Assembly: GCF_041521385.1 (NCBI RefSeq)
Contig: NZ_CP168006.1
Location: 1,800,979 to 1,864,978 of the forward strand
Length of the DNA stretch: 64,000 nucleotides
From: Alcaligenes faecalis
GTDB lineage: Bacteria > Pseudomonadota > Gammaproteobacteria > Burkholderiales > Burkholderiaceae_B
Direction of reading: 5' to 3'
Part shown: one piece after another, positions 45,082 to 58,742 of the stretch
Layout: each line of letters opens with the position of its first letter
Numbering within the stretch: position 1 is the stretch's first letter
Translations under genes and position numbers: made by a program
Notes under the pieces: model-generated
Seen by the model: only the letters and a program-made list of their open reading frames with translations
Told to the model about the DNA's origin: nothing
The model's database searches: none

Positions 45082-46353
45082 ATGCAACGACCTTCTTTCA
45101 ATTTTGCCACATACGCACATTTAGGTATTAACCTGGGTTTTTCACTGTTTTTCGCCAGTATTCTATCGACTCGGAACGTATATGCCATTGCGGCAGGCCT
45201 ATTGTTAGTCAGCTCGCTGGCATTGTGCTTACTACGCTCCCTCCAACCCAACCCGGCAAGTTCATTTAACAAAGGGCTGCCTGTACTGTTGCTCTTGATC
45301 TTCCTGAACGGGTTTGCCATGTGGCTTTATCACGGTGATGCCGTCCGTCAGCTTGACCTGATCAGCCGCTACGTGCTGCTACTGCCCATCCTGTATGCCT
45401 TGAGCAAGGTAACACTCAAACCTGACTGGATCTCAGCCTCCTTTGCATTGGGCAGCCTGTCCTCCCTATGGCTAGTTTACGCACAATTAGGAGGTGAACT
45501 TCACAATGGCAGGGTTTATGGCTATACCGGCGCCATTCAGTTTGGCAATATTGCCCTCCTGCTTGGACTGTTTTGCATGACGGCTTTACTTGCCCAATGG
45601 CGTACCAAAGAGTTCAAGCGAGGCCCTGCCGCTCTCTATGCCTTAGGAGCCCTCGCAGGCTTGTTCGCCTCTCTGGCTTCTGGTAGCCGAGGAGGATGGA
45701 TTGCGTTACCCCTCGCCCTTGCCATACTGTTTATCGGATACACACCCAAACGCTATGCTGTGCGCAGCATCACAAGCGGTGCGCTGGCGGTCATCCTTGC
45801 CGGCGCCCTGCTGACACAAAGCCCCTTTGTTCAAGAACGATATAAACTGGCTACCCAAGACATTACTCAATTCCAGGAAGGCAACGCTAATACATCAATC
45901 GGCGCTCGCCTAGCAATATGGCAAGCTAACTGGGAGTTAATCAAGCAACGCCCTATTGCGGGCTGGTCCGATACTGAACATCAAAAAGCACTGGAACAGC
46001 TCACACTAAACAGGGCCGACGCTCCGATTATTCTCGGCCTAGCAAATTCACACAATAACTATATTGAAACATGGCTGCATTTTGGCATTAGCGGCTTATT
46101 TCTTTTGGTTTCTTTATTTGTTTTTTGTTTTTTCTATTTTGCCAAAAATATTCTCCACAAAAATCCATTAAAACAACAATCAGCCATTAATGGATCTATC
46201 CTTATTGTGGTTTACTCAATATCCAACCTCACACAAAACATGATGGAAAGAAATAATACATTATTATTTTTTCTTCTAGCTCTTTCTATTTTTTGGAGTC
46301 TCATGAACTTCAGTAACATCGCTAACACTCGTGCGTCCTTATCCAAACAATGA
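45082..46353 (+). CDS. O-antigen ligase/polymerase family membrane protein
   Basis: 423 aa with about 11 hydrophobic segments and the Wzy_C signature region ANTSIGARLAIWQANWELI, then RPIAGWSD and LANSHNNYIETWLHFGI (conserved His in the large periplasmic loop, about 325). This is the WaaL/RfaL/Wzy class. Since an EpsG-like polymerase is already present, ligase is more likely: attaching polymer to lipid A-core. It overlaps the flippase gene by 4 bases (ATGA). Confidence 0.85.
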   Translation: MQRPSFNFATYAHLGINLGFSLFFASILSTRNVYAIAAGLLLVSSLALCLLRSLQPNPASSFNKGLPVLLLLIFLNGFAMWLYHGDAVRQLDLISRYVLLLPILYALSKVTLKPDWISASFALGSLSSLWLVYAQLGGELHNGRVYGYTGAIQFGNIALLLGLFCMTALLAQWRTKEFKRGPAALYALGALAGLFASLASGSRGGWIALPLALAILFIGYTPKRYAVRSITSGALAVILAGALLTQSPFVQERYKLATQDITQFQEGNANTSIGARLAIWQANWELIKQRPIAGWSDTEHQKALEQLTLNRADAPIILGLANSHNNYIETWLHFGISGLFLLVSLFVFCFFYFAKNILHKNPLKQQSAINGSILIVVYSISNLTQNMMERNNTLLFFLLALSIFWSLMNFSNIANTRASLSKQ

Positions 46354-47585
46354 GTTTAATTAAAAACTCTTTCTGGAACTTAGCGGGATATGCTGCTCCA
46401 CTCATTATTGCCATTCCAGCAATGGGCGCTATTGCTCGTCTATTAGGCGTCGAGCAGTTTGGTATTTTCACCTTGTTTTTTGCAGTCGTTGGCTACGCCA
46501 GTCTGTTTGACCTCGGTATCAGTCGTGCCGTCATTCGTTCCGTTGCCATAGAGCAAGACAACCCAGCAGGCATCCATAGCATCCTGGGTACCTCGACTAT
46601 CCTTGTCGCTGCAAGCAGCTTGCTAGCATTACTACTTATCACTGGGTTCAATACCACGCTGGTTCAGTTGCTTTCAATCAGCCCTGAGTACCAGACAGAC
46701 AGTGCGCGAGCTTTTTCCATACTAGCCGTGACCATTCCCCTCGTACTACTGAGCTCGGTATGGTTTTCCTACTTGGAAGGCATGTCCAATTTTCGCCTTC
46801 TTAATATGCTCAGAACTCTCAGCGGAATCTTTCTCGCTATTTTTCCATTGATTGGCGTCTGGATGCATGCTGATTTGAGCCACGCTGTCTGGGGGCTCTT
46901 CTTTGGCCGTTTACTAACTGCCCTGATCGCCTATATCTGGAGCTTACCCGGCTCATCTCGCAGGTATTTGTTGCAGTGGAAAACAGCAACAGCGTTTTCC
47001 CTTTTCCGTTTCGGCGGCTGGCTAACCGTCAGCAATTTAATCAGCCCCCTAATGGTATATTTTGATCGTTTTCTGCTCTCTACAATGAATGGAGCCAAAG
47101 TCGTGGCCTTTTACACTGGGCCAGCAGAAGCAATCACCCGACTACTGGCCATACCTGGGTCAGTGGTCAGAGTCATCTTCCCCGTGCTCAGCGCACGCAG
47201 CGGCACTGGCAATGAAACACGGTTATCCTACCTGCTGCTATGTGGTGTATGTGGTGCCATTTCACTAACAGGCATTTTACTGGCAAAGTGGATTCTACTT
47301 TTATGGTTAGGACAGGACTTTCTGGGAGATGCCGTTCCGGTACTTCAGATTCTGTTGGTCGGTTTTTTCTTTAATGCCGTTGCGCAGATCCCATACACCG
47401 TCATTCAAGCAGCTGGCCACTCACGTGTCACCGCCTTGCTGCACCTGGCCGAGATCATGCCTTATTTAGGGCTGCTCTATTTGAGTATCAATCGGTGGGG
47501 CGTCATCGGCGCAGCACTGGCATGGACGATACGAGTCAGTGTAGATTGCCTGGCACTTGTCCTGTTGTCCAAACGATACCGCTAA
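46350..47585 (+). CDS. Wzx-type oligosaccharide flippase
   Basis: 411-aa MOP-superfamily membrane protein with about 12 helices; N terminus LIKNSFWNLAGYAAPLIIAI, then GVEQFGIFTLFFAVVGYASL and DLGISRAVIR are the classic Wzx/RfbX patterns. It flips the lipid-linked repeat unit to the periplasmic side. ATGA overlap with the upstream ligase-like gene. Confidence 0.9.
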   Translation: MSLIKNSFWNLAGYAAPLIIAIPAMGAIARLLGVEQFGIFTLFFAVVGYASLFDLGISRAVIRSVAIEQDNPAGIHSILGTSTILVAASSLLALLLITGFNTTLVQLLSISPEYQTDSARAFSILAVTIPLVLLSSVWFSYLEGMSNFRLLNMLRTLSGIFLAIFPLIGVWMHADLSHAVWGLFFGRLLTALIAYIWSLPGSSRRYLLQWKTATAFSLFRFGGWLTVSNLISPLMVYFDRFLLSTMNGAKVVAFYTGPAEAITRLLAIPGSVVRVIFPVLSARSGTGNETRLSYLLLCGVCGAISLTGILLAKWILLLWLGQDFLGDAVPVLQILLVGFFFNAVAQIPYTVIQAAGHSRVTALLHLAEIMPYLGLLYLSINRWGVIGAALAWTIRVSVDCLALVLLSKRYR

Positions 47586-47638
47586 TTCTCACTGTCCGAG
47601 TCTTATCTTTTGTCTAACCGCACTAACGAGATCTCTTC

Positions 47639-48703
47639 ATGCGCATTCTAGTCACCGGCGGCGCGGGCTTCATCGGCTCGGCAGTCATCCGCCACTTGAT
47701 CCTGGATACGGATCACAGCGTCCTTAATGTCGACAAACTGACTTACGCGGGGAATCTGGAGTCTGTTGCTCCGGTAGCTCACAATCCCCGATACCAATTT
47801 GCTCATGCTGATATATGTAACGCCTCCCAGATGAGTCAGTTACTCACGCAGTTTTGCCCCGACGTGATCATGCACTTGGCCGCGGAGTCTCATGTGGATC
47901 GCTCTATCGATGGGCCCTCCGCATTTATTCAGACCAATATCATGGGCACCTACACCCTGCTGGAAGCCGCACGACAGTACTGGTCAAGCTTGCAGGGTGA
48001 GGAACAAGCCAGGTTCCGCTTCCATCATATTTCTACCGACGAGGTTTATGGCGATCTGGACGGAACGGATCAATTGTTTGTTGAAACAACGCCATATGCG
48101 CCCAGTTCACCCTATTCTGCGAGTAAAGCCAGCTCCGATCACTTGGTCCGTGCCTGGCACCGCACCTATGGGCTACCGGTGCTGATTACCAACTGCTCCA
48201 ACAACTATGGGCCATACCATTTTCCGGAAAAGCTCATTCCCCACGTCATTTTGAATGCACTGAAAGGTAAGCCTTTGCCGATCTATGGCAAAGGCGATCA
48301 GATTCGGGATTGGCTATATGTCGAAGACCATGCACGTGCATTGGTACTGGTTGCTACAGCTGGCAAGGCGGGTGAAACCTATAATATTGGCGGCCACAAC
48401 GAAAAGCAGAACCTAGAAGTCGTACAAAGCATCTGTACTATTCTAGAAAAATTAGCTCCTGGCAAACCCGAGGGGGTCAAACAATACGCCGATCTGATCA
48501 CTTTTGTCACAGACCGCCCAGGTCACGACAAACGCTACGCAATCGATGCAAGCAAAATTGCCAATGAGCTAGGCTGGCGCCCAAAAGAAACATTTGAAAC
48601 AGGACTGCGCAAGACCGTGGCCTGGTATCTGGAAAACACGGGCTGGTGGGAACGAGTGCTTAGCGGCGACTACCGTCTGGATCGTATAGGAAACAAGGCA
48701 TGA
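47639..48703 (+). CDS. rfbB: dTDP-glucose 4,6-dehydratase
   Basis: 354-aa short-chain dehydrogenase/reductase, second step of dTDP-L-rhamnose synthesis. NAD loop [17 protein letters not shown] at the N terminus, catalytic triad in STDEVYGDL (Thr, Asp, Glu) and [12 protein letters not shown] (YxxxK), plus [14 protein letters not shown]. Its stop overlaps rfbA by 4 bases. Higher in the standard codon pattern than the glycosyltransferases upstream. Confidence 0.97.
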   Translation: MRILVTGGAGFIGSAVIRHLILDTDHSVLNVDKLTYAGNLESVAPVAHNPRYQFAHADICNASQMSQLLTQFCPDVIMHLAAESHVDRSIDGPSAFIQTNIMGTYTLLEAARQYWSSLQGEEQARFRFHHISTDEVYGDLDGTDQLFVETTPYAPSSPYSASKASSDHLVRAWHRTYGLPVLITNCSNNYGPYHFPEKLIPHVILNALKGKPLPIYGKGDQIRDWLYVEDHARALVLVATAGKAGETYNIGGHNEKQNLEVVQSICTILEKLAPGKPEGVKQYADLITFVTDRPGHDKRYAIDASKIANELGWRPKETFETGLRKTVAWYLENTGWWERVLSGDYRLDRIGNKA

Positions 48704-49581
48704 AAGGCATTATTCTGGCAGGCGGGTCTGGGACTCGCCTTCACCCCATTACCATGGGCGTGTCCAAACAACTGCTGCCCATCTACGATAAACCGATGAT
48801 TTTCTATCCTTTATCGGTTTTGATGTTGGCAGGCATTAGAGAAATCTTGATTATCTCCACCCCCGAAGATCTTCCCAGTTTCCGCAAACTACTCGGAGAT
48901 GGCTCTCGCTACGGCTTGTCTTTGTCTTACGCTGAACAACCCTCTCCGGATGGATTGGCCCAAGCCTTTATTATTGGCGCCGACTTCATCGGCCAAGACA
49001 ATGTCAGTCTGATTCTCGGAGATAATATCTTCTACGGATACGGATTTAGCCAGATGTTACGCGAAGCTGCAGAACGAAAAACAGGCGCAACAGTCTTTGG
49101 CTATCAAGTTAGTGATCCAGAACGCTTTGGCGTTGTCGAATTCGACGCACTAGGTAAAGCGATTTCGATTGAGGAAAAGCCCTCCAAACCCAAATCAAAT
49201 TTTGCTGTCACTGGCCTGTATTTTTACGATAACCGGGTGGTCGACATCGCCCGTCAAGTCAGACCTTCCGCCCGCGGCGAACTGGAAATCACCGACGTCA
49301 ACAATGCCTACCTGGAGTCCGGCGAATTACACGTCAGCCTTTTAGGCAGGGGCTTTGCTTGGCTGGATACAGGCACTCACGAAAGCCTGCAAGAAGCGGG
49401 CACCTTCGTGCGCACGATTGAGCATCGTCAAGGTCTGAAAGTCGCCTGTCTGGAAGAAATTGCTTTCAATCAGGGCTGGCTAAGTCGTGAGCAGCTACAC
49501 AAGCAAGCTCTGGCGTTGGCTAAAACGGGCTATGGCCAATACCTGCTGAAACTGGCTGGAGCGCAACATGAAGGTGATTGA
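48700..49581 (+). CDS. rfbA: Glucose-1-phosphate thymidylyltransferase
   Basis: 293-aa nucleotidyltransferase making dTDP-glucose. Signature [20 protein letters not shown] (3-22), [20 protein letters not shown] (metal Asp) and the EEKPSKPKS segment. ATGA overlap with rfbB and a 14-base overlap with rfbC show a tightly packed operon. Confidence 0.97.
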   Translation: MKGIILAGGSGTRLHPITMGVSKQLLPIYDKPMIFYPLSVLMLAGIREILIISTPEDLPSFRKLLGDGSRYGLSLSYAEQPSPDGLAQAFIIGADFIGQDNVSLILGDNIFYGYGFSQMLREAAERKTGATVFGYQVSDPERFGVVEFDALGKAISIEEKPSKPKSNFAVTGLYFYDNRVVDIARQVRPSARGELEITDVNNAYLESGELHVSLLGRGFAWLDTGTHESLQEAGTFVRTIEHRQGLKVACLEEIAFNQGWLSREQLHKQALALAKTGYGQYLLKLAGAQHEGD

Positions 49582-50116
49582 AACTGTATTGAATGGAGTC
49601 ATGATCATCGAACCACGTGTCTTCGGCGACGAACGAGGGTTCTTTAAGGAGACATTCAGTGTCGAACGATATCGTGATCAAGCAGGCATTGCACTGCCAT
49701 TCGTTCAAGATAATCATTCACGTTCACAACAAGGTGTTCTGCGTGGGATGCATTTTCAGCGCACCCGACCGCAAGGCAAATTAGTCAGCGTGACACGGGG
49801 TGCAGTTTACGATGTCGCTGTCGATATCAACCCCTCCTCACCTACGTTTGGCACCTATGTTGGGGTAGAGCTTAGCGACAGTAATCACCGCCAACTATGG
49901 GTTCCCCCAGGCTATGCACACGGATTCTGTGTTCTGTCCGAGATTGCCGACTTCACCTATAAATGCACCGATTACTATTCCCCCCAGGACGAGGCCGGAC
50001 TGGCATGGAACTGTCCTGAAGTGGCAATAGCATGGCCAATCCAAAACCCGAAGCTATCTGAAAAAGACACACAATATCCAGGCCTTCAACAGTTGGCGAC
50101 ACAACAAAGAACTTGA
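49568..50116 (+). CDS. rfbC: dTDP-4-dehydrorhamnose 3,5-epimerase
   Basis: 182-aa cupin epimerase. Characteristic stretches: [33 protein letters not shown] (catalytic His in RGMHFQ), [13 protein letters not shown] and [15 protein letters not shown]. Third enzyme of the dTDP-L-rhamnose pathway; six bases separate it from rfbD. Confidence 0.97.
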   Translation: MKVIETVLNGVMIIEPRVFGDERGFFKETFSVERYRDQAGIALPFVQDNHSRSQQGVLRGMHFQRTRPQGKLVSVTRGAVYDVAVDINPSSPTFGTYVGVELSDSNHRQLWVPPGYAHGFCVLSEIADFTYKCTDYYSPQDEAGLAWNCPEVAIAWPIQNPKLSEKDTQYPGLQQLATQQRT

Positions 50117-50122
50117 GTATCC

Positions 50123-51046
50123 ATGTCACACACCCCCATTCTTGTTACAGGAGCTCAAGGCCAGCTAGGGCAATCCTTCCAATGGATACACAAGCTCGGA
50201 CCCTTGGACAGCAACCTAAGTCTGCTCAGCCGAGATGAACTGGATATCACCCAACCAGACTCAATCGCACGCGCATTAGATCAGTACAAGCCAACAGTCC
50301 TAATCAACACAGCTGCCTACACCGCTGTCGACCAGGCAGAGTCCGAACCAGAGACAGCACACCTGATCAACGGCATAGCCCCCGGCCTTCTGGCCGCTGC
50401 CTGCGCTGAACGTGGCATAGGGCTGGTACATGTCTCTACAGACTACGTCTTTGACGGTCTGGCAGAGACTCCCTATGCCGAAGACGCCTCTACGCAGCCT
50501 GCCAGTGTCTACGGACAAAGCAAATTGGCGGGGGAACAAGCAGTCCTGGCTGCCCTGCCCTCGGCCATCATTTTGCGCACTAGTTGGGTGTTCAGTCAGT
50601 TTGGAAAGAACTTTCTGAAGACCATGCTTCGCTTGGGCAAAGAGCACACCGAGCTGAACATTGTGGATGATCAGATTGGTGGCCCCAGCTACGCGCCACA
50701 TATTGCTCAAGTATTACTGCAACTGGCACAACGGCTGTGTGAGTCCAAACAGGACACTGGCAAGCAGCAGTCTCCATCCGGCATCTACCATTTTGCAGGC
50801 CAACCCTCTATCAGTTGGTATGGCTTCGCCCAGGAAATCTTTGCCCAGGCCGTCAAACTGGGACTGCTTGCGCAGGCACCAAGGTTGAACGCTATCGCTA
50901 CTAGCCAGTACCCGACACCTGCCAAGCGGCCAGCACAGTCTAGTCTGCTACAAGGCAGGCTGGATGCTCTGCTAGGTGCACAACATATCGAAAAAGACTG
51001 GCAACACGGTATCGAGCAAAGTCTGCTTGCCCTGAAACAGATGTAG
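50123..51046 (+). CDS. rfbD: dTDP-4-dehydrorhamnose reductase
   Basis: 307-aa SDR enzyme completing dTDP-L-rhamnose. NADPH loop ILVTGAQGQLGQSFQ, STDYVFDGLAETPYAED, catalytic YGQSKLAGEQAV (YxxxK) and LRTSWVFSQFGKNFLKTML. Last gene of the polysaccharide locus, followed by a 206-base stretch with no gene (containing a short CTGCAGTTGCAGTTGCAGT run near 51197) and then the shared terminator. Confidence 0.96.
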   Translation: MSHTPILVTGAQGQLGQSFQWIHKLGPLDSNLSLLSRDELDITQPDSIARALDQYKPTVLINTAAYTAVDQAESEPETAHLINGIAPGLLAAACAERGIGLVHVSTDYVFDGLAETPYAEDASTQPASVYGQSKLAGEQAVLAALPSAIILRTSWVFSQFGKNFLKTMLRLGKEHTELNIVDDQIGGPSYAPHIAQVLLQLAQRLCESKQDTGKQQSPSGIYHFAGQPSISWYGFAQEIFAQAVKLGLLAQAPRLNAIATSQYPTPAKRPAQSSLLQGRLDALLGAQHIEKDWQHGIEQSLLALKQM

Positions 51047-51252
51047 CAAACCAAGCCGCATGGGTGCCACAACCAAAGCGGATGGTGTGCTTATTCTGCC
51101 CTGTGGTAGCCGAGTTCGACCCATCAGGGACACCCACTGCCAGTCGGAATCTCTACCTATACCTCTGACATAGTCGCCACTCAGGTAGTTGATTACTGCA
51201 GTTGCAGTTGCAGTCAGAAAAAGTAGATATTCAACCCCACCCTTCTGTCTAC

Positions 51253-51300
51253 AGCAAACGCAAAAAAGCCACCCCCAAGGGTGGCTTTTTTGCGTTTGCT
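51253..51300. terminator. Bidirectional terminator between rfbD and atpC
   Basis: A perfect 22-bp inverted repeat (AGCAAACGCAAAAAAGCCAC at its 5' end) with a CCAA loop. A-runs on one arm and T-runs on the other give a U-rich 3' side in both directions, so it can stop transcription of the rfb operon and of the convergent atp operon. Confidence 0.95.
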
Positions 51301-51312
51301 ACCGACTTGAGC

Positions 51313-51735
51313 TTAGTGCTTGCGCGCGTTGCTCAGGCGTCGTGCTGCGGCGGCTTGAGCGGCCAGCATGGCCAACTCGGCTTCCACAACAGCGATGTCG
51401 GCTTTGTCCTTGGTGTTGCGCAGGGCTTCTTCCGCATGTTTGCGGGCTTCCAGAGCCTTTGCTTCATCCAAGTCGTGTGCGCGAATCGCGGTATCCGACA
51501 ATACAGTGACTTTCCCAGGCTGAACCTCGAGTATGCCGCCAGCGACAAAGATATGCTCTTCGCTGCCATCGTCCATAACGATCTTCAGCGTGCCGGGACG
51601 AATCCGCGAGATCAGTGGAGTGTGACCAGGCAAAATACCCAGCTCTCCAGCCTCGCCGGGCAGCGCCACGAACTTTGCCTCACCGGCAAAGATCGATTCT
51701 TCGGCACTGACCACGTCAACATGAAGCTTAGCCAT
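51313..51735 (-). CDS. atpC: F0F1 ATP synthase subunit epsilon
   Basis: 140-aa central-stalk subunit. N-terminal beta-sandwich ([35 protein letters not shown]) and C-terminal two-helix part (residues 90-140). The start ATG gives MAKLHVDV; the open frame extends 2 codons further. Last gene of the atp operon, next to the bidirectional terminator. Confidence 0.96.
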   Translation of the reverse strand: MAKLHVDVVSAEESIFAGEAKFVALPGEAGELGILPGHTPLISRIRPGTLKIVMDDGSEEHIFVAGGILEVQPGKVTVLSDTAIRAHDLDEAKALEARKHAEEALRNTKDKADIAVVEAELAMLAAQAAAARRLSNARKH

Positions 51736-51747
51736 GAGCAATCCTTT

Positions 51748-54122
<2,375 letters not shown>

Positions 54123-54185
54123 CACACTTTCCTGTAAGGGCATTATCGGGAGCCAGACTAGGCTGTCGACTCCCGCTAATCATGA

Positions 54186-54202
54186 CGCCGGGGTTTCCGG
54201 CG
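54186..54202. repeat. Intercistronic hairpin between atpA and atpG
   Basis: CGCCGG (54186-54191) pairs with CCGGCG (54197-54202) around a GGTTT loop, in the 94-base gap between the two genes. Might affect mRNA stability or subunit stoichiometry. Confidence 0.4.
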
Positions 54203-54216
54203 CCTGCCAACAATGA

Positions 54217-55758
54217 TTAGAAAGCGCCGTGCTTTTTGAAGTCCTGGATGGCTGCAACCAACTCAGCCTCGTCTTCTTTAACCAGTTCCTTCTTGCTTTC
54301 GATACGCTCAACCAGGGCAGCGAACTTGCTGCGCAGGTGATCTTTCAGGCCTTTCTCGAAAGGCAGAACCTGAGCGACTTCCAGATCGTCGAAGTAACCG
54401 TTGTTCACAGCGTACAGGCTCACGGCCAGTTCCCACACAGCCAGAGGCTGATACTGGGGCTGCTTGAGCAGTTCGACCACGCGCTTACCACGCTCCAACT
54501 GGCGACGGGTTGCGTCGTCCAGATCGGAAGCAAACTGAGCAAACGCAGCCAATTCACGGTACTGAGCCAAGTCGGTACGAATACCGCCGGACAGCTTCTT
54601 GATGACCTTGGTTTGAGCAGCGCCACCCACGCGGGACACCGAAATACCGGCGTTAATAGCAGGGCGAACACCTGCGTTGAACAAGTCAGACTCCAGGAAG
54701 ATCTGACCATCAGTAATCGAAATCACGTTGGTTGGAACGAAAGCGGAAACGTCACCGGCTTGCGTTTCAATGATAGGCAGTGCGGTCAACGAACCGGTCT
54801 TGCCTTTCACTTCACCGTTAGTGAATTTTTCTACGTACTCGGCGTTCACGCGAGCAGCGCGCTCGAGCAGACGGGAGTGCAGGTAGAACACGTCACCGGG
54901 GTAGGCTTCACGGCCTGGTGGGCGACGCAGCAACAGGGATACTTGACGGTAGGCCCAAGCTTGCTTGGTCAAATCGTCATAAATGATCAGGGCGTCTTCG
55001 CCACGATCACGGAAGTATTCACCCATGGTGCAACCGGAGTAAGGAGCCAGGTATTGCATGGCAGCGGACTCGGAAGCCGAGGCGGCCACAATAATCGTGT
55101 ACTCCAGAGCACCGTGCTCTTCGAGCTTGCGCACCACGTTGTTGATCGTGGAGGCTTTTTGGCCCACGGCAACGTAGATACATTTAACGCCATTGCCCTT
55201 TTGAGCAATGATGGTGTCCACAGCCACGGCAGTTTTACCGGTCTGACGGTCACCAATGATCAGTTCGCGCTGACCACGGCCGATTGGCACCATGGAGTCC
55301 ACGGCTTTCGTGCCAGTCTGCATGGGCTGGGAGACGGACTCACGGGCAATAACGCCAGGAGCCACTTTCTCGATGACGTCTGTCATCTTGGCGTTGATCG
55401 GGCCCTTGCCGTCGATAGGCATACCCAGCGTATCAACCACACGACCCAGCAGTTCGGGGCCAACGGGTACTTCCAGAATGCGGCCAGTTGTTTTGACTGC
55501 GTCGCCTTCGGAAACACCAGTGTATTCACCCAGAATCACGGCGCCGACAGAGTCGCGCTCGAGGTTAAGGGCCAGACCGAACGTGTTGTTCGGAAATTCG
55601 AGCATTTCGCCCTGCATCACATCGGACAAACCGTGGATGCGCGTAATACCGTCGGTCACGGATACGACCGTACCTTGTGTACGAACGTCAGTCGACGCGC
55701 CCAGGCCTTCGATGCGGCTCTTGAGCAGTTCGCTGATCTCGGACGGATTAAGTTGCAT
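54217..55758 (-). CDS. atpA: F0F1 ATP synthase subunit alpha
   Basis: 513-aa regulatory nucleotide-binding subunit. [18 protein letters not shown] start, P-loop [13 protein letters not shown] (about 169-181), [17 protein letters not shown]alker B region, and the arginine-finger loop [15 protein letters not shown]. Standard length. Confidence 0.98.
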   Translation of the reverse strand: MQLNPSEISELLKSRIEGLGASTDVRTQGTVVSVTDGITRIHGLSDVMQGEMLEFPNNTFGLALNLERDSVGAVILGEYTGVSEGDAVKTTGRILEVPVGPELLGRVVDTLGMPIDGKGPINAKMTDVIEKVAPGVIARESVSQPMQTGTKAVDSMVPIGRGQRELIIGDRQTGKTAVAVDTIIAQKGNGVKCIYVAVGQKASTINNVVRKLEEHGALEYTIIVAASASESAAMQYLAPYSGCTMGEYFRDRGEDALIIYDDLTKQAWAYRQVSLLLRRPPGREAYPGDVFYLHSRLLERAARVNAEYVEKFTNGEVKGKTGSLTALPIIETQAGDVSAFVPTNVISITDGQIFLESDLFNAGVRPAINAGISVSRVGGAAQTKVIKKLSGGIRTDLAQYRELAAFAQFASDLDDATRRQLERGKRVVELLKQPQYQPLAVWELAVSLYAVNNGYFDDLEVAQVLPFEKGLKDHLRSKFAALVERIESKKELVKEDEAELVAAIQDFKKHGAF

Positions 55759-55793
55759 GTTCAGACTCCTGAAATCCTGTTTACTGACTCGCG

Positions 55794-56333
55794 CTATGCG
55801 GTCAGCGTATCGCGCATGCTGGCCAGCCGGGCCTGCACGGAAGTGTCGAGCACCTGGTCACCAACAATCACCCGAATACCGCCGATAAGGTCAGTGTCGA
55901 CGGTCACAGTCGGTTTTAGCTTCAGGCCAAACTTTTTCTCCAGCCCAGCGGTCAGCTCAGCAATCTGAGCCTCAGCCATCGGGAAAGCACTGATAATCTG
56001 TGCCTGCGCCGTGCCTTCGAGTTGGTGTTTCAATAGATCAAACTGTTCTGCAATTTGTGGCAGCAGCAAGATGCGCTGGTTATCCACCAACAATTGAAGA
56101 AAGTTGCGAGCCTTTTCGGTGACCTGTGACTTAACCAGGCCCGTAAAGAGTTCGAGTCGCTGCCCATTATTCAGGCGCGGATCGTTCAGTGCCTCGCGCA
56201 CATCGTGGAGACCGGCCACCTGAGCCATTTCGGACAACAGGGCCGACCACGATTCGAGACCCTGGCTGTCGTCGCGCAAGGCGGCGAACAGGGCTTCGGC
56301 GTAAGGTCTGGCAATAGTCGATAGTTCAGCCAT
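55794..56333 (-). CDS. atpH: F0F1 ATP synthase subunit delta
   Basis: 179-aa peripheral-stalk (OSCP-like) subunit. [15 protein letters not shown] at the N terminus, [20 protein letters not shown] in the middle, and the C-terminal [20 protein letters not shown] are diagnostic. It starts 14 bases after atpF. Confidence 0.96.
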   Translation of the reverse strand: MAELSTIARPYAEALFAALRDDSQGLESWSALLSEMAQVAGLHDVREALNDPRLNNGQRLELFTGLVKSQVTEKARNFLQLLVDNQRILLLPQIAEQFDLLKHQLEGTAQAQIISAFPMAEAQIAELTAGLEKKFGLKLKPTVTVDTDLIGGIRVIVGDQVLDTSVQARLASMRDTLTA

Positions 56334-56347
56334 GGCCTGCCTTGATG

Positions 56348-56818
56348 TTAAAGTTCTGCCTTGAGCTGCTCGAGCAGCTGGGCATGCGCATTCGCGTCAA
56401 CTTCGCGTCGCAAGATTTGCTCGGCACCCTTGACAGCCAAGGCAGCCACTTCGCTACGCAGACCTTCACGTACACGTTGCACTTCCTGGTTGGCGTCTTG
56501 CTGGGCCTGCGCAATAATGCGGGCTTTTTCGGCTTCGGCTTCACGACGAGCTTGCTCCAAAAGAGCAGTCGCTTGTTTTTCAGCGTCAACAATGCGTTGA
56601 TGGTTTTCGGACTTGGCCGACGCATCCATCAGACTGATACGCGCTTGGGCCTGTGCCAGATCGGCCTTGCCTTTATCGGCAGCAGCCAAACCATCAGCGA
56701 TTTTCTGACGACGATCATCGATTGCTTTCGTCAGTGGCGGCCATACGAATTTCATCGTAAACCAGGCCAAAACGAAAAACACGATCATCTGAAAAAAGAG
56801 AGTCGCGTTTAAATTCAC
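56348..56818 (-). CDS. atpF: F0F1 ATP synthase subunit b
   Basis: 156-aa stator subunit: one N-terminal transmembrane helix ([20 protein letters not shown], about 6-25), then a long charged helix (30-150) rich in Ala, Glu and Lys that dimerises. Separated from atpE by 154 bases without a recognisable gene. Confidence 0.96.
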   Translation of the reverse strand: MNLNATLFFQMIVFFVLAWFTMKFVWPPLTKAIDDRRQKIADGLAAADKGKADLAQAQARISLMDASAKSENHQRIVDAEKQATALLEQARREAEAEKARIIAQAQQDANQEVQRVREGLRSEVAALAVKGAEQILRREVDANAHAQLLEQLKAEL

Positions 56819-56972
56819 GGTCGTATCCCTTCAATACCACGTGTGTAGGATGCGGTATGCGTCCTGACACATGTATGTTCAAGTCGACAAGCGGTGCATG
56901 ATCAAACCGAGCAACACACCGCTAACGACGACTGCCTGCCCATCTGCCAAAAACGGCAGCGGACTCGCCTTC

Positions 56973-57263
<291 letters not shown>

Positions 57264-57265
57264 TT

Positions 57266-57282
57266 AGCAGGCTAAGCCTGCT
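57266..57282. repeat. Intercistronic hairpin between atpB and atpE
   Basis: AGCAGGC and GCCTGCT, a 7-bp stem with TAA loop, in the 104-base gap; likely an RNA-stability element rather than a terminator, since no U-tract follows. Confidence 0.4.
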
Positions 57283-57319
57283 CCCCCCAACCAGACACCA
57301 TTGTCCAGTCGGAATCGGA

Positions 57320-58201
57320 TTAATGGCCTTCGTGTGCTTGTCCGATATAGACAAGGGTAAGCATCATGAAGATGAACGCCTGGAGCAACACAATCATGAT
57401 ATGGAAGATTGCCCACACAGAACCGGCCAGAATGTGACCGATACCCAACCCCAGGCTGGCGCCATTAAACCCTGTCCATGCGCCACCCAGCAGAGCGATC
57501 AACATGAAAACCAATTCACCGGCAAACATATTGCCAAACAACCGCATACCTAAAGACACAGACTTGGCCGCGTATTCGATGCAATTGAGTAAAAAGTTGA
57601 AAGGCACAAGCACAACAGCCATCAGGCCAGTCGCGGTGAATGGTGCAGTAAACAGCTCTTTGACAAAACCGCCGGGATGCTTGATCTTGATGCCGTAGTA
57701 GAACATCAGCAGCAGCACACCCATGGACATGCCCATTGGCACGTTCAAATCAGCAGTTGGCAAAATACGGTGGTAATACAGAGGGTCGCTAGGCTCGGTA
57801 CCCAGGCCGCTTTGAATGAAAAACCATGGCAAGGCATCAACCGGCAGCAAATCCAGCACGTTCATCATGAGGATCCACAGAAACACGGTCAGCGCCAGAG
57901 GCGAGACAAACTTCCGGGACTCGGCATTGGGCACAATCGATTTGGCCTGATCCTCAACCCAATCGACCAGCATTTCTACGAAAGACTGCAAGCGGCCTGG
58001 CACACCGGCTGTTGCGGCCGACGCGGCACGCCACAGAAAGAAAACCACAATCAGACCCATCAGCAGAGACCAGAACATGGAGTCGTAGTTAATGACACCG
58101 AAGTTGGCCAGAACATCCTGTTTTTCACCCACGTTATTCAAGTGAACCAGGTGATGCTGGATGTACCCTGACTGAGGCGAAATATCACTAGCAGCAGCCA
58201 T
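57320..58201 (-). CDS. atpB: F0F1 ATP synthase subunit a
   Basis: 293-aa membrane subunit with six helices. Essential Arg in [20 protein letters not shown] (about 236) and the half-channel residues near the C terminus ([16 protein letters not shown]). The N-terminal segment ([13 protein letters not shown]) is of the betaproteobacterial type, longer than in E. coli. Confidence 0.96.
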   Translation of the reverse strand: MAAASDISPQSGYIQHHLVHLNNVGEKQDVLANFGVINYDSMFWSLLMGLIVVFFLWRAASAATAGVPGRLQSFVEMLVDWVEDQAKSIVPNAESRKFVSPLALTVFLWILMMNVLDLLPVDALPWFFIQSGLGTEPSDPLYYHRILPTADLNVPMGMSMGVLLLMFYYGIKIKHPGGFVKELFTAPFTATGLMAVVLVPFNFLLNCIEYAAKSVSLGMRLFGNMFAGELVFMLIALLGGAWTGFNGASLGLGIGHILAGSVWAIFHIMIVLLQAFIFMMLTLVYIGQAHEGH

Positions 58202-58256
58202 CTGTATTTACCCTGTGATGTATATGTTATGGGACAAGCCCGTGAAACAAAATTCG

Positions 58257-58742
58257 TTATGGCAGCTTGCGAAAAAACAGCAGCAGCACATATCCCTTCA
58301 AGACACATAGCAAGCCAAAGAGCAAAGCAGGCCAAACCAACCAGCCTGTATTTGCCATGGCAGCCGTTGCCAGTGTCAATACAGCAAAGCCAAGTTTGAA
58401 GGCTTCCCCCCAAAAGAAGGAAAGTGCGCCGGCGTTGCCGCCGCCCATCAAACCCAGCAAAAGACGCAATGCGAACAATGCGTTAGGCACAAAATAAGCA
58501 GCCGCACCAATAAGTGCCGAGGCTGCTGCATATGCGCCGGAAATCCATGCCGACAGGCCAATCGCCAACAGACCCATAAAAGCCTGAGCAAGCAGTGTGC
58601 GCACAATCCCTTGCCCTGCCCGGCGAGCCATGCGGCTACGTTGCTCGGGCGTCAATACGACGGGTTCGGGAAATGGTGCTTTGTCCCCTGCTGCCTGCAC
58701 CGTGGCGGTGGTGCCTGTTTGCTGATAAATCGGCTGATTCAT
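58257..58742 (-). CDS. ATP synthase subunit I-like protein (AtpI)
   Basis: 161-aa protein with about four hydrophobic segments and a polar N terminus. Position at the head of the atp operon and the pattern ALIGAAAYFVPNALFALRLL fit AtpI, an accessory for F0 assembly. The sequence itself is weakly conserved, so the call rests mainly on position. Confidence 0.85.
   Translation of the reverse strand: MNQPIYQQTGTTATVQAAGDKAPFPEPVVLTPEQRSRMARRAGQGIVRTLLAQAFMGLLAIGLSAWISGAYAAASALIGAAAYFVPNALFALRLLLGLMGGGNAGALSFFWGEAFKLGFAVLTLATAAMANTGWLVWPALLFGLLCVLKGYVLLLFFRKLP

Noticed and set aside
51190..51215. Short CTGCAGTTGCAGTTGCAGT repeat after rfbD
   Set aside because: Three imperfect copies of TTGCAG only; too short to support a repeat-based function such as phase variation, and not inside a gene.
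54229..55968. Plus-strand open frame of 579 codons opposite atpA
   Set aside because: Same cause as the atpD shadow: strong codon bias of atpA leaves the opposite frame free of stops.
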